Source: Bacillota bacterium (GTDB taxonomy: Bacteria > Bacillota > Bacilli > Alicyclobacillales > SLC66). Taken from it: 64,000 nt of DNA. Shown here piece by piece: positions 47,082-55,975 of the stretch (positions are counted from its first letter, which is position 1; every line of letters begins with the position of its first letter). The stretch is taken from assembly GCA_021828865.1 (NCBI GenBank), contig JAJZCW010000015.1:24616-88615 (forward strand), given 5' to 3'. Made by a program: the position numbers and the translations under genes. The notes under the pieces are model-generated. The model had not been told where the DNA came from, searched no databases, and saw only the letters and a program-made list of their open reading frames with translations.

Positions 47082-47124
47082 TGTGATAAATATCTCATGG
47101 TATAAGTAAGCGAAAAATTAAAAT
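47082..47124 (+). promoter_or_regulatory. FNR/CRP-type activator site and -10 of the nitrate reductase operon
   Basis: TGTGATAAATATCTCA (47082-47097) is TGTGA-N6-TCTCA, one base from the Bacillus Fnr/CRP consensus half-site pair. TAAAAT at 47119-47124 is a fitting -10, giving a start near 47131, which places the site centre at -41.5, the class II activator position. There is no good -35, consistent with activator dependence. Oxygen-limitation control is the natural reading. Confidence 0.6.
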
Positions 47125-47164
47125 GTAATCACTTGATAGCGACAAAGGTTGAGGAGGATTTGTA

Positions 47165-47593
47165 TTGAGTGGACCAGCGCTTAGAAAAGCGGACAGCCAT
47201 CACTTGATTCACTTGGCTGCTGCAGGAGAGGGCACGGATCTCACCATGCTTGCCAAGTCACTTCTTGCAAGCGGAAGAACTGAGGAAGCGTCTAAGACAC
47301 TTGCTGTGCTTTGTGAGCACTGGCGGGAATCTACCTTGGAACACGCCAAAGAAGAAGAATCGGGCTGGTACCTTGAACTAATGGAGAATGAGGATGTGAA
47401 GCCCATCGTACTTGGGTTTCGCCGGGATCATTTTCTAATGGAGCGCTTTGTCATGGAGATGGAACAAAAGCTCCAACAAGGAGATTCACTCGATGAAGTG
47501 ATGATGTACGCAGAAGGGTTCCTGAAGCTGGGACAGATTCATAGTAAAAGTGAGGAGAAATTTATCTCCCAGTTGGAGGAAGGGGTCTGGTAA
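47165..47593 (+). CDS. Hemerythrin-like (HHE domain) protein
   Basis: 142 residues, mainly helical. Residues that fit the HHE four-helix di-iron or cation-binding pattern: His in LCEHW, His-Glu-Glu in LEHAKEEE, His in RRDHFLME, His-Glu-Glu in IHSKSEEKF. Such domains bind O2 or NO or sense them. As first gene of the nar operon it may handle NO or O2 near the enzyme, which is inference. TTG 47165 follows GAGGAGG. The stop abuts the next gene. Confidence 0.68.
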   Translation: MSGPALRKADSHHLIHLAAAGEGTDLTMLAKSLLASGRTEEASKTLAVLCEHWRESTLEHAKEEESGWYLELMENEDVKPIVLGFRRDHFLMERFVMEMEQKLQQGDSLDEVMMYAEGFLKLGQIHSKSEEKFISQLEEGVW

Positions 47594-47866
47594 ATGGACG
47601 CCACATGGATGAATGAGGCGCTGCATCAGGATCGAGCCGATTTATTGGCGCTTATCAGGATGCGTTTCAATAAAAATATCAGTCAGTGGGAAGAGGCCGT
47701 TTCCCGTGTGGATGATGGCGATTTTTTGGAACGGATGATTCTGGTGGTGGCAAATGCCCCGAATTATGAGGCATTCGAAGAAGAGTGGAAAGCGGGTCCT
47801 AGTCGCTTTCGCATCGATCAGCAACCGGGATACCAAAGCTCGCAGGGCACGAGAAAGGAAAGGTAG
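47594..47866 (+). CDS. Small unknown protein of the nar operon
   Basis: 90 residues, soluble, acidic and Trp/Asn-containing, no motif recognised. ATG 47594 directly follows the hemerythrin-like stop, with GGAGGAAGGGG upstream; it ends 6 nt before narG. Fixed between a sensor-like gene and the catalytic subunit, it may be an assembly or regulatory factor, but nothing in the sequence shows this. Confidence 0.75.
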   Translation: MDATWMNEALHQDRADLLALIRMRFNKNISQWEEAVSRVDDGDFLERMILVVANAPNYEAFEEEWKAGPSRFRIDQQPGYQSSQGTRKER

Positions 47867-47872
47867 ATCGCG

Positions 47873-50800
47873 ATGGATCAACGTCACAAGGTAAGGAATG
47901 GCCGACTGCATTTTTTGCGGCGTGGAGAGGTATTCAATCAAAAGTGGTCAGAAGAGAGCCCCCGTTCCCGTGCGTGGGAAGACCTTTATCGGGGACGCTG
48001 GCAGCATGACAAAGTAGTCCGGTCGACGCATGGCGTCAATTGCACGGGCTCTTGTAGTTGGAATGTATACGTGAAAGACGGTCTTATCACCTGGGAGACG
48101 CAAAAAACAGACTATCCTTCACTTGGCCCGGATGTGCCGGAATATGAACCAAGGGGCTGCGCTCGTGGCGCCAGTTTTTCCTGGTATACGTACAGCCCGC
48201 TTCGTGTGAAGTACCCTTATGTGCGAGGGGAATTACTTGAAATGTGGAGGGAAGAGCGTGCGAAAGGCACAGCACCCGTAGAGGCGTATGAGCGCATCGT
48301 GAATGACAAGAACCGTTCGGCACGTTACAAAAAAGCACGCGGCAAAGGAGGCCTTGTACGCAGTAACTGGCAGGAAGTGAGTGAAATCATTGCTGCTTCG
48401 ATGCTACATACTGCGAAACAATACGGTCCGGACCGAGTGGTGGGATTCAGTCCGATTCCCGCTATGTCGATGGTCAGCTATGCGGCAGGTTCCCGCTTTT
48501 TGTCGCTGTTTGGTGGCACGATCCTCAGTTTTTACGACTGGTATGCAGATTTACCGCCCGCCTCGCCACAGATTTGGGGCGAGCAGACGGACGTGCCGGA
48601 GAGCGCTGACTGGTACAACGCATCCTACATGATCATCTGGGGCACCAACCTGCCAATGACGAGAACTCCGGACGCTCACTTTATGGTGGAATCCCGTTAT
48701 AAAGGCATGAAAGTGGTCAGCGTCAGTCCGGATTATGCGGAATACGTGAAGTTTGCGGATGTATGGCTCGCTGCCCGGGCAGGCACGGATGCAGCGCTTG
48801 CGATGGCGATGACGCATGTCATTATGAAAGAATTTTATATCGATCATGCTGAACCGTATTTTATCGATTATGCAAAACAGTATACCGATTTGCCTTTTCT
48901 CGTAACGCTGAAAAAGCAGGGAGATAAATGGGTGGCAGACCGGTTTTTAAGTGCGAATGATATCGGGAATCAAGTGGAGAACGGCGAATTCAAGACGATT
49001 TTGTGGGATGAATTCAGCAACCGCCCGGTGGTGCCAAACGGCAGTCTCGGTTTTCGATGGGACAAGTCGAAAAAGTGGAACTTGAAGTCAGAGGATCAAG
49101 ACGGAAACGCGATTTCGCCGAGGCTCAGCCTCCTTGGCATCGAGGATGAGAATGCGCTGGTGGAGTTCCCTGTGTTTGAAGAGGGTGGCAAGCGCCACGT
49201 GACGCGCGGGGTGCCGATGAAAGCGTTGCAGGGGCACGCCGACGAGACGTTTTACGTCACCACAGTTTTTGACTTGTTTGCCGCACACGTTGGCGTGAAC
49301 AGAGACCTTCCGGGGGATTATCCAAAAGACTACGACGATAACAGTCCTTATACACCCGCGTGGCAGGAAGCGATCACGGGCGTCGATCGGAACCTTGCGG
49401 CGCGCGTAGCAAGAGAATTTGCGCAAAATGCGGCGATGACTAAAGGTCGTTCCCTGATTGCAATGGGAGCAGGAACCAATCACTGGTATCACAGTGACTT
49501 GATTTACCGCTCTATCTTGAATTTGGTCCTCTTGACTGGCTGTCAAGGGGTGAACGGCGGTGGTTGGGCGCATTACGTGGGACAAGAAAAGGTGCGTCCC
49601 CAAGAAGGTTGGGCGACTGTGGCATTTGCACTCGATTGGGTGCGTCCGCCGCGCCAGCAAAATGGTACATCTTTCTTTTATTTTGCGACAGAACAGTATC
49701 GCTATGAGGAAAAAAATACAGCTTCAAGCGAAATGGGGCAACCTGGTCGCTTTGAAGGGATGCATCCGGCAGATGTGAATGCCATGGCTGCAAGACTTGG
49801 TTGGTTACCCTCTTTCCCGCAATGGACGCAAAATTCACTCGATGTGGTGGCGGCGGCAAAAGCCAAAGGGGCCACCTCAACGGAAGAAATCGTCCAACAA
49901 GTGGCAAATGGTCTGAAGCAGGGAGAGATTGAATTTGCCGTCGAGAACCCTGATGATCCTAGGAACTTCCCGCGCGTCCTCTTTGTTTGGCGATCCAATT
50001 TGCTTGGTGCAAGCGGTAAAGGACATGAGTATTTCCTGAAGCATCTGCTAGGCGCAGATGGCCATGTTTTTGCGGATGCAGAGACTTCCTGGCAACCGGA
50101 CACGATCAAGATGAGCGAACAGGTGCCGGAAGCCAAATTAGACCTTTTAATCGATATTGATTTTCGCATGACCAGTAGCGGCCTGTATTCAGACATTGTC
50201 CTTCCGGCTGCCACCTGGTATGAAAAAAATGATCTCAGTACGACGGATATGCATCCGTTTATCCATCCCTTTCAGGCGGCAATCTCCCGCCCTTGGGAGA
50301 CAAAGAGCGATTGGGACGCGTTTCGAACGATTGCCAAAACCTTTTCTGTGCTTGCCAAAGATGCGCTTCCAGAGGTCGATGATATCGTGATGGCGCCACT
50401 TTCCCACGATTCGCCGGATGAACTCGCGCAACCGCACGGGAAGGTGAAGGACTGGAAGAAGGGCGAAGTGGATCCCATTCCGGGCAAAACAATGCCCAAA
50501 CTGGTGAGGGTGACCCGCGATTATACGAAGCTGTACGACCAAATGACGATGTTTGGTCCGCTCGCCAAAAAAAGCATTTCGGCAAAAGGTATCACAATCG
50601 ATACAAAAAAAGCATACGAAGAGCTTTCGAAAAAAGTCGGCACCCGCCAATTAGCAGACGAAACCTATGCGAACCTTGAGGAAGACAGACAGGTAGCAGA
50701 AGCCATCATGACTTTCTCTGGTGCCACGAATGGCAGGCGCGCGGTGGAAGAATGGACGGCGCTAGAAGAGATCACCGGCGTCCCGTTAAAGTCGATTGCA

Positions 50801-51553
50801 GAAGCGCATGAAGAAACCGCCTATCAGTTCTCCGATCTCGTCGTGCAGCCTCGTCTCACGTTAGAGGCGCCTGTCTGGAGTGGACTTGAAAAAGAAGGCA
50901 GACGGTATTCTCCTTTTACCTCCAACATTGAATACAAAATTCCGTGGCGAACGCTCACGGGGCGTCAACACTTTTATCTGGATCACGAGATGATGCTGGA
51001 CTTTGGCGAGGGCTTACCCATTTATCGCCCGCCGCTAGATTTTGCGCCATTTACCGACAAGGATACGCTTGCAGGCAAAGTCAGTGGGCCGTCTGTCACC
51101 GTCAGGTACCTGACGCCTCACCAAAAATGGGGCATTCACTCCACCTACACAGACAACCTACGCATGTTGTCGCTCTTTCGCGGGGGGCAAACGATCTGGC
51201 TCAGCGAAGAGGACGCCAAGGCGATTGGCATCAAAGACAACGACTGGGTGGAAGTGTACAACCGCAACGGCGTCATTGCGGCAAGAGCGGTCGTCTCTTA
51301 CCGGGTGCCAAAGGGTGTTTCGATGATGTACCACGCTCAGGATCGCACGATTGCAGTACCTGGAAGTCAACTCTCTGGCGATCGGGGAGGCACGCACAAT
51401 AGCGTTACGCGCATTCTGCCTAAATCCACCCACATGATTGGTGGATATGCCCAACTCAGCTATGGATTTAACTACTACGGACCTACGGGCCATCAGCGCG
51501 ATGTGTTTGCCCTGGTGAGGCCACTGAAAGAGGTGAAATGGCTTGAAGATTAA
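47873..51553 (+). CDS. narG: Respiratory nitrate reductase alpha subunit
   Basis: 1226 residues, matching the membrane-bound NarG family. N-terminal 4Fe-4S (FS0) site with THGVNCTGSCSWNVYVK (His and Cys ligands), WETQKTDYP, molybdenum-cofactor region with FYDWYADLPPASPQIWG (Mo-ligand Asp), GTNLPMTRTPDAHFM, and a C-terminal molydopterin-binding beta-barrel (QWLIHSTYTDNL-like WGIHSTYTDNLRML, AIGIKDNDWVEVYN). It reduces nitrate to nitrite with electrons from quinol through NarH and NarI, cytoplasm-facing. No twin-arginine signal at the N-terminus. Molybdenum cofactor genes and a nitrate transporter are not in the window. Confidence 0.97.
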   Translation: MDQRHKVRNGRLHFLRRGEVFNQKWSEESPRSRAWEDLYRGRWQHDKVVRSTHGVNCTGSCSWNVYVKDGLITWETQKTDYPSLGPDVPEYEPRGCARGASFSWYTYSPLRVKYPYVRGELLEMWREERAKGTAPVEAYERIVNDKNRSARYKKARGKGGLVRSNWQEVSEIIAASMLHTAKQYGPDRVVGFSPIPAMSMVSYAAGSRFLSLFGGTILSFYDWYADLPPASPQIWGEQTDVPESADWYNASYMIIWGTNLPMTRTPDAHFMVESRYKGMKVVSVSPDYAEYVKFADVWLAARAGTDAALAMAMTHVIMKEFYIDHAEPYFIDYAKQYTDLPFLVTLKKQGDKWVADRFLSANDIGNQVENGEFKTILWDEFSNRPVVPNGSLGFRWDKSKKWNLKSEDQDGNAISPRLSLLGIEDENALVEFPVFEEGGKRHVTRGVPMKALQGHADETFYVTTVFDLFAAHVGVNRDLPGDYPKDYDDNSPYTPAWQEAITGVDRNLAARVAREFAQNAAMTKGRSLIAMGAGTNHWYHSDLIYRSILNLVLLTGCQGVNGGGWAHYVGQEKVRPQEGWATVAFALDWVRPPRQQNGTSFFYFATEQYRYEEKNTASSEMGQPGRFEGMHPADVNAMAARLGWLPSFPQWTQNSLDVVAAAKAKGATSTEEIVQQVANGLKQGEIEFAVENPDDPRNFPRVLFVWRSNLLGASGKGHEYFLKHLLGADGHVFADAETSWQPDTIKMSEQVPEAKLDLLIDIDFRMTSSGLYSDIVLPAATWYEKNDLSTTDMHPFIHPFQAAISRPWETKSDWDAFRTIAKTFSVLAKDALPEVDDIVMAPLSHDSPDELAQPHGKVKDWKKGEVDPIPGKTMPKLVRVTRDYTKLYDQMTMFGPLAKKSISAKGITIDTKKAYEELSKKVGTRQLADETYANLEEDRQVAEAIMTFSGATNGRRAVEEWTALEEITGVPLKSIAEAHEETAYQFSDLVVQPRLTLEAPVWSGLEKEGRRYSPFTSNIEYKIPWRTLTGRQHFYLDHEMMLDFGEGLPIYRPPLDFAPFTDKDTLAGKVSGPSVTVRYLTPHQKWGIHSTYTDNLRMLSLFRGGQTIWLSEEDAKAIGIKDNDWVEVYNRNGVIAARAVVSYRVPKGVSMMYHAQDRTIAVPGSQLSGDRGGTHNSVTRILPKSTHMIGGYAQLSYGFNYYGPTGHQRDVFALVRPLKEVKWLED

Positions 51554-53030
51554 AGCACAAGTCGCCATGGTGATGAACCTGGACAAATGCATCGGCTGTC
51601 ACACCTGCAGTGTGACGTGTAAAAACACCTGGACCAACCGCCCAGGCAGCGAGTACATGTGGTTTAACAACGTTGAGACAAAACCAGGCCCTGGTTTCCC
51701 TGAGAGATGGGAAGATCAGGAGCGTTATCGTGGTGGTTGGACGCTAAAAAACGGCAAGCTGCGTTTGCGTTCTGGCAATACGGCAAAACGCCTCGCCAAC
51801 ATCTTTTTTAATCCGGATCAGCCGGTGCTTGACGATTACTACGAGCCTTGGACCTACGACTATGAGCACCTGACGACAAGCGGTAAGAAGAAGCATCAGC
51901 CCACCGCAAGGCCGCGTTCCCTCATCACCGGCGAGTGGATGGAAAAACCGAAAAAAGGCCCGAACTGGGAAGACGATCTGGCGGGTGGTGAAGCGTCCGC
52001 CTCGCAAGACCCGAACTGGAAAAACGTGCAGGAACAAGTGGCTTTTTCTTATGAGCAAACGTTCATGATGTACTTGCCGAGAATTTGCGAGCACTGCCTG
52101 AACCCAGCCTGTGTGGCCGCGTGTCCGTCCGGCGCTATCTACAAACGGGATGAGGACGGTATCGTGCTTGTCGATCAGGAAGCCTGCCGTGGCTGGCGGT
52201 ATTGCGTCAGTGCCTGTCCTTATAAAAAAGTCTATTTTAACTGGAATACACACAAAGCGGAAAAATGCACGTTTTGCTATCCGCGGATTGAGGCGGGCTT
52301 GCCCACCGTCTGCTCGGAAACCTGTGTCGGTCGCATCCGTTATCTTGGTGTCATTTTCTATGATGCGGATCGCGTGATGGAAATGGCCTCCGTGACGGAT
52401 GAAAAAGAATTGTACGAGGCGCAGTTGTCTATTTTCCTCGATCCAAGTGATCCGGCGATCATTGCGGAAGCAAGAAAAGCGGGTATCAGTGAAGCGTGGA
52501 TTGAGGCGGCCCAGCGCTCGCCTGTTTACAAAATGGCAGTAGATTGGAAAGTGGCATTGCCACTTCACCCGGAATACCGCACATTGCCGATGGTGTGGTA
52601 TGTGCCACCACTCAGCCCGATCGTGAGCCAATTGCCAAATGCGGATGAATTGAACGCTTCTTCTTTTCTCGCCTCCGTCGATGAAATGCGGATTCCACTC
52701 TCGTATCTCGCCTCTATTTTGTCGGCAGGGGATGTCAGTGTGGTCAAACGTGCGCTCTACCGCTTATCTGCGATGCGCGGACATATGCGCGCGGTGACGC
52801 TCGGTCAGGCTACCGATCCCGAATATCTTGCGAAAGCGGATCTGATATCTGCAGATCTTGAAGCGATGGCCAGGATGTTTGGTGTGGCGAAGTACGAAGA
52901 ACGGTTTGTCATTCCCACCGGACCGCGTGAAAATGATCCAGACCTCGCCTATGAGCAGGGGGCGTGCAGCCTTGAAGATATTGCACCACCAGAAGGCATC
53001 ATTGCGCCAGTACTCGGCAGGGGAGTGTGA
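51543..53030 (+). CDS. narH: Respiratory nitrate reductase beta subunit
   Basis: 495 residues. Four iron-sulfur cluster sites: CIGCHTCSVTCKNTW, CEHCLNPACVAACPSG, CRGWRYCVSACPYKK (Trp in place of one Cys, the 3Fe-4S type) and CTFCYPRIEAGLPTVC with SETCVGR. It wires electrons from NarI haems to NarG. TTG 51543 overlaps narG by 11 nt. Confidence 0.97.
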   Translation: MKIKAQVAMVMNLDKCIGCHTCSVTCKNTWTNRPGSEYMWFNNVETKPGPGFPERWEDQERYRGGWTLKNGKLRLRSGNTAKRLANIFFNPDQPVLDDYYEPWTYDYEHLTTSGKKKHQPTARPRSLITGEWMEKPKKGPNWEDDLAGGEASASQDPNWKNVQEQVAFSYEQTFMMYLPRICEHCLNPACVAACPSGAIYKRDEDGIVLVDQEACRGWRYCVSACPYKKVYFNWNTHKAEKCTFCYPRIEAGLPTVCSETCVGRIRYLGVIFYDADRVMEMASVTDEKELYEAQLSIFLDPSDPAIIAEARKAGISEAWIEAAQRSPVYKMAVDWKVALPLHPEYRTLPMVWYVPPLSPIVSQLPNADELNASSFLASVDEMRIPLSYLASILSAGDVSVVKRALYRLSAMRGHMRAVTLGQATDPEYLAKADLISADLEAMARMFGVAKYEERFVIPTGPRENDPDLAYEQGACSLEDIAPPEGIIAPVLGRGV

Positions 53031-53035
53031 GGAAA

Positions 53036-53620
53036 ATGGATCAGCAGGATGTGTTTCAGATGGCGGCGCTCCTTCTCACCTATCCCGAAGCGGATTGGTT
53101 TGTCACAGAATTAGAGGACGTAAAGAGTTGGATCGGTGCGACAAAGGATACCGAACCATCGACCCGCTATCTGAAAGAAGCGGTGTCGACCTTAGCAGGC
53201 ACTCCGAACGCCGTACTGACTCGAGAGTACGTGGACACCTTTGATTTTGATGAAAAAAGGGCGCTCTACCTGACGGCTCATGAATACGGCGACAAACGGG
53301 AGCGAGGAACCGCACTCGTTGAATTGCGTCAGTTACTGATGAAGTCAGGTTACGAAGAGATCGAAGGAGAGCTGCCGGATTATCTGCCATTGTTACTTGA
53401 ATTTCTCGCAGAAAACCCTGATGCAGGAAGAGAACTGGATTTGCAGGGGCGCATACGACAAGTGTGCCGGACGATCGTGGAGCATCTTCTCGAAAATAGC
53501 CCCTACCAATCCGTATTTGCTGCGCTACTTGAAGTGCTTCCGGAGGCGATGGCAGGTGCTGTGCCTGAAGCCAGGAATTTGATTGATGAAGAGGTTCCTT
53601 ATCCAATCACGTTTGAATAG
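53036..53620 (+). CDS. narJ: Nitrate reductase assembly chaperone
   Basis: 194 residues, all-helical TorD/NarJ family; LLLTYPEADWF at the start and EYVDTFDFDEKRALYLT, the NarJ signature region, then PDYLPLLLEFLA. It helps load the molybdenum cofactor into NarG before membrane attachment. ATG 53036 and GTG 53027 (overlapping the narH stop) are both possible. Confidence 0.93.
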   Translation: MDQQDVFQMAALLLTYPEADWFVTELEDVKSWIGATKDTEPSTRYLKEAVSTLAGTPNAVLTREYVDTFDFDEKRALYLTAHEYGDKRERGTALVELRQLLMKSGYEEIEGELPDYLPLLLEFLAENPDAGRELDLQGRIRQVCRTIVEHLLENSPYQSVFAALLEVLPEAMAGAVPEARNLIDEEVPYPITFE

Positions 53621-53641
53621 GCAAGAGGGGGATAGATAGAT

Positions 53642-54337
53642 ATGTGGAGTCAGTTTTGGTGGGTGATTTACCCTTATTTGACCCTGGGGCTGATGGTGAT
53701 TGGCGCCATTTACCGAGTGATTGATCGCCCGATTGGCTGGGGGTCGAGGTCGAGTGAAATTTTAGAGAAAAACATGCTCCGTTGGGGAAGTCGTCTTTTT
53801 CATTGGGGGATCATCTTCGTCTTTGGCGGACACGTGGTGGGACTGCTTGTGCCAATTGAAGTGTTCCACGCGCTTGGCATCCCGGATGAGATGTACCATG
53901 TGACGGCGGACATCTTTGGCGGACTAGCAGGCATTGCCGCGTGGCTTGGCATGCTGATCCTGCTTGTGAGAAGGATTTTTCATCCAAGAGTTCGAAAAAA
54001 TTCCAGCGTGGCGGACATTCTCGCCGTGTTCCTTTTATTCTTTGTGATCACGATCGGCGATGCGGTGACCTTGATTTACAACAACGTGGTGGGGCCCTAT
54101 GAGTATCGGACAACGGTCAATCCGTGGATTCGCGATGTGCTCGTGTTCCATCCGGACAAAACCCTGATGCTGCATGTGCCGCTCATCATTCAGATTCACA
54201 TTGTGGTGGCGCTCGCGCTCCTCGCGGTATCTCCGTTTACCCGTCTCGTGCACATCTGGAGTTTGCCGATCCGCTATGCAGTGCGTGCCCCCATTCAATA
54301 CCGGGCCCGTCACCTGTATCAAAAGCGGGTAGGATAA
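53642..54337 (+). CDS. narI: Respiratory nitrate reductase gamma subunit (cytochrome b)
   Basis: 231 residues, five transmembrane helices. Haem-ligand His residues lie in SRLFHWGIIFVFGGHVVGLL and in LMLHVPLIIQIHIVVAL; the conserved PFTRLVHIWSLP follows. It oxidises menaquinol and feeds the Fe-S chain. Last gene of the operon. The promoter and terminator overlap downstream is described separately. Confidence 0.95.
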   Translation: MWSQFWWVIYPYLTLGLMVIGAIYRVIDRPIGWGSRSSEILEKNMLRWGSRLFHWGIIFVFGGHVVGLLVPIEVFHALGIPDEMYHVTADIFGGLAGIAAWLGMLILLVRRIFHPRVRKNSSVADILAVFLLFFVITIGDAVTLIYNNVVGPYEYRTTVNPWIRDVLVFHPDKTLMLHVPLIIQIHIVVALALLAVSPFTRLVHIWSLPIRYAVRAPIQYRARHLYQKRVG

Positions 54338-54365
54338 TGGATACTTTCTTGAATGAGAGAGATAT

Positions 54366-54393
54366 TTGACAGCCTCATAATTTGTCGTACAAT
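54366..54393 (+). promoter_or_regulatory. Sigma-A promoter upstream of miaB
   Basis: TTGACA (54366-54371), 16 nt, TACAAT (54388-54393). The predicted start (~54400) coincides with the left arm of the terminator at 54395. Confidence 0.72.
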
Positions 54394-54394
54394 G

Positions 54395-54429
54395 AAAAAG
54401 GCGCTGGTTTCATCGCGGTGCCTTTTTTT
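54395..54429 (+). terminator. Intrinsic terminator between narI and miaB
   Basis: AAAAAGGCGCTG (54395-54406) pairs, with two G-U pairs, with CGGTGCCTTTTT (54416-54427), followed by T residues. It can end the narGHJI transcript, but a transcript starting at the miaB promoter would also fold it at its 5' end. Confidence 0.82.
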
Positions 54430-54455
54430 ACTTTACAAAAAAGAGTGGGTGCAGG

Positions 54456-55943
54456 ATGGAAAAAGAGATACACCCGAAAAATCTCGTGACACTTTCTGAG
54501 GACGAACTTCGCACCTGGTCGCAGGCAAGAAGGCCAAAAATTGACGCAAATGATCTAGTGAATGAAAAATACCAACTGGCGGAAGAACTTCGCCATACTG
54601 CGGATGGAAAAAAATTTAAGATCATCACCTATGGTTGCCAAATGAATGAACACGATACGGAAACCATGGCAGGGCTGCTCATGGCGATGGGCTACGAAGA
54701 GACGTTCGTCGATACGGAAGCGGATCTCATCCTATTTAATACTTGTGCGGTGCGTGAAAATGCAGAAAATAAGGTGTTTGGCGAAATTGGACGGTTAAAG
54801 CCGTTAAAACATCAGAATCCTGAACTTCTTTTGGGACTTTGCGGATGCATGGCGCAGGAAAAAGTGGTGCAGGAAAAGGTATTGAAAACCTACCCCTGGA
54901 TCGATCTGGTGTTTGGCACACACAATATTCACCGGCTTCCCGAACTGGTGATGCAGGCCATCCATAGCCAGGACACGATTCTGGAGGTGTGGGACAAGTC
55001 GGACGCCATCTATGAACACATGCCCAAATCTCGTAAGGAAGGCGTGCGTGCCTGGGTAAATATTCAGTACGGATGCAACAAGTTTTGCACGTATTGTATT
55101 GTTCCTTACACAAGGGGACGCGAGCGCAGCCGGACGCTGGAGAGTATTGTGGATGAGGTAAAAGGGCTTGTCGAAGAGGGTTTTCAAGAAGTCACGGTGC
55201 TCGGACAAAACGTGAACGATTACGGGATTGATATCGGCAGTGTGGATTTTGCCGATTTACTTCGTGCGGTGGGACATGTGGAGGGGATCAAGCGAGTGCG
55301 GTTTACCACCTCGAATCCCTGGAACTTTACCGATCGCCTGATCGCTGCGATTGCGGAGACAGAAACCGTGTGTGAACACATCCATCTGCCGGTGCAATCT
55401 GGTAGCAACCATGTATTAGCAAAAATGAACCGCGGTTATACGAGGGAATTTTATCTACAACTCGTGAACCGGATTCGCAGGGCGATTCCAAACGTGGCGC
55501 TGACTACGGACATCATCGTCGGCTTTCCAGAAGAGACGGAAGAGGACTTTTTAGCCACACTCTCACTGGTTCGCGAGGTGGAGTATGAATCGGCGTATAC
55601 GTTTATCTATTCGCCGCGCGCGGGGACGCCTGCTGCAAGGCTGGAGGACCCGGTAGAAATGGCGGTGAAAAAAGACCGTTTACAGCGCCTGGCGGACGTT
55701 CAAAACCAGATTTCACGGCGCATCAGTGACCGTTATTTGCATCGAACGCTTGACGTGCTGATTGAAGGCGTCAGCAAAACGAATGAGAACATCTTATCCG
55801 GGAGAACTCGTTCCAATAAGATTGTACTAGTAGACGGGCCAAGATCCTGGATTGGTCAGGAATTTCCTGTAGAAATCACAAACGGCAACACCTTTACCCT
55901 ATGGGGCCAAAGGGTGGAAGAAAAAAGTCGACTGGCAGAATAA
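54456..55943 (+). CDS. miaB: tRNA-2-methylthio-N6-dimethylallyladenosine synthase MiaB
   Basis: 495 residues. N-terminal UPF0004 Cys residues in TYGCQMNEHDTE, NTCAVREN and CGCMAQEK; radical-SAM triad CNKFCTYC (~206) with IVPYTRGRERSR; C-terminal TRAM domain. It methylthiolates i6A37 made by MiaA on tRNAs reading UNN codons. ATG 54456 follows GGGTGCAGG. The window thus holds the whole ms2i6A37 pathway (miaB, miaA). Confidence 0.96.
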   Translation: MEKEIHPKNLVTLSEDELRTWSQARRPKIDANDLVNEKYQLAEELRHTADGKKFKIITYGCQMNEHDTETMAGLLMAMGYEETFVDTEADLILFNTCAVRENAENKVFGEIGRLKPLKHQNPELLLGLCGCMAQEKVVQEKVLKTYPWIDLVFGTHNIHRLPELVMQAIHSQDTILEVWDKSDAIYEHMPKSRKEGVRAWVNIQYGCNKFCTYCIVPYTRGRERSRTLESIVDEVKGLVEEGFQEVTVLGQNVNDYGIDIGSVDFADLLRAVGHVEGIKRVRFTTSNPWNFTDRLIAAIAETETVCEHIHLPVQSGSNHVLAKMNRGYTREFYLQLVNRIRRAIPNVALTTDIIVGFPEETEEDFLATLSLVREVEYESAYTFIYSPRAGTPAARLEDPVEMAVKKDRLQRLADVQNQISRRISDRYLHRTLDVLIEGVSKTNENILSGRTRSNKIVLVDGPRSWIGQEFPVEITNGNTFTLWGQRVEEKSRLAE

Positions 55944-55975
55944 CCCTGACGAAAAGAGGAGATGGGGGAGACTAC

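Noticed and set aside
46838..47105. Short ORFs on both strands in the 46.7-47.1 kb gap
   Set aside because: They cover the 6S RNA candidate and the promoter region, have no ribosome binding site and no conserved motif.
49088..49660. 190-codon reverse ORF
   Set aside because: Shadow of narG, with the composition expected of antisense frames in GC-richer genes.
51744..52631. 295-codon reverse ORF
   Set aside because: Shadow of narH; the forward frame carries all the iron-sulfur motifs.
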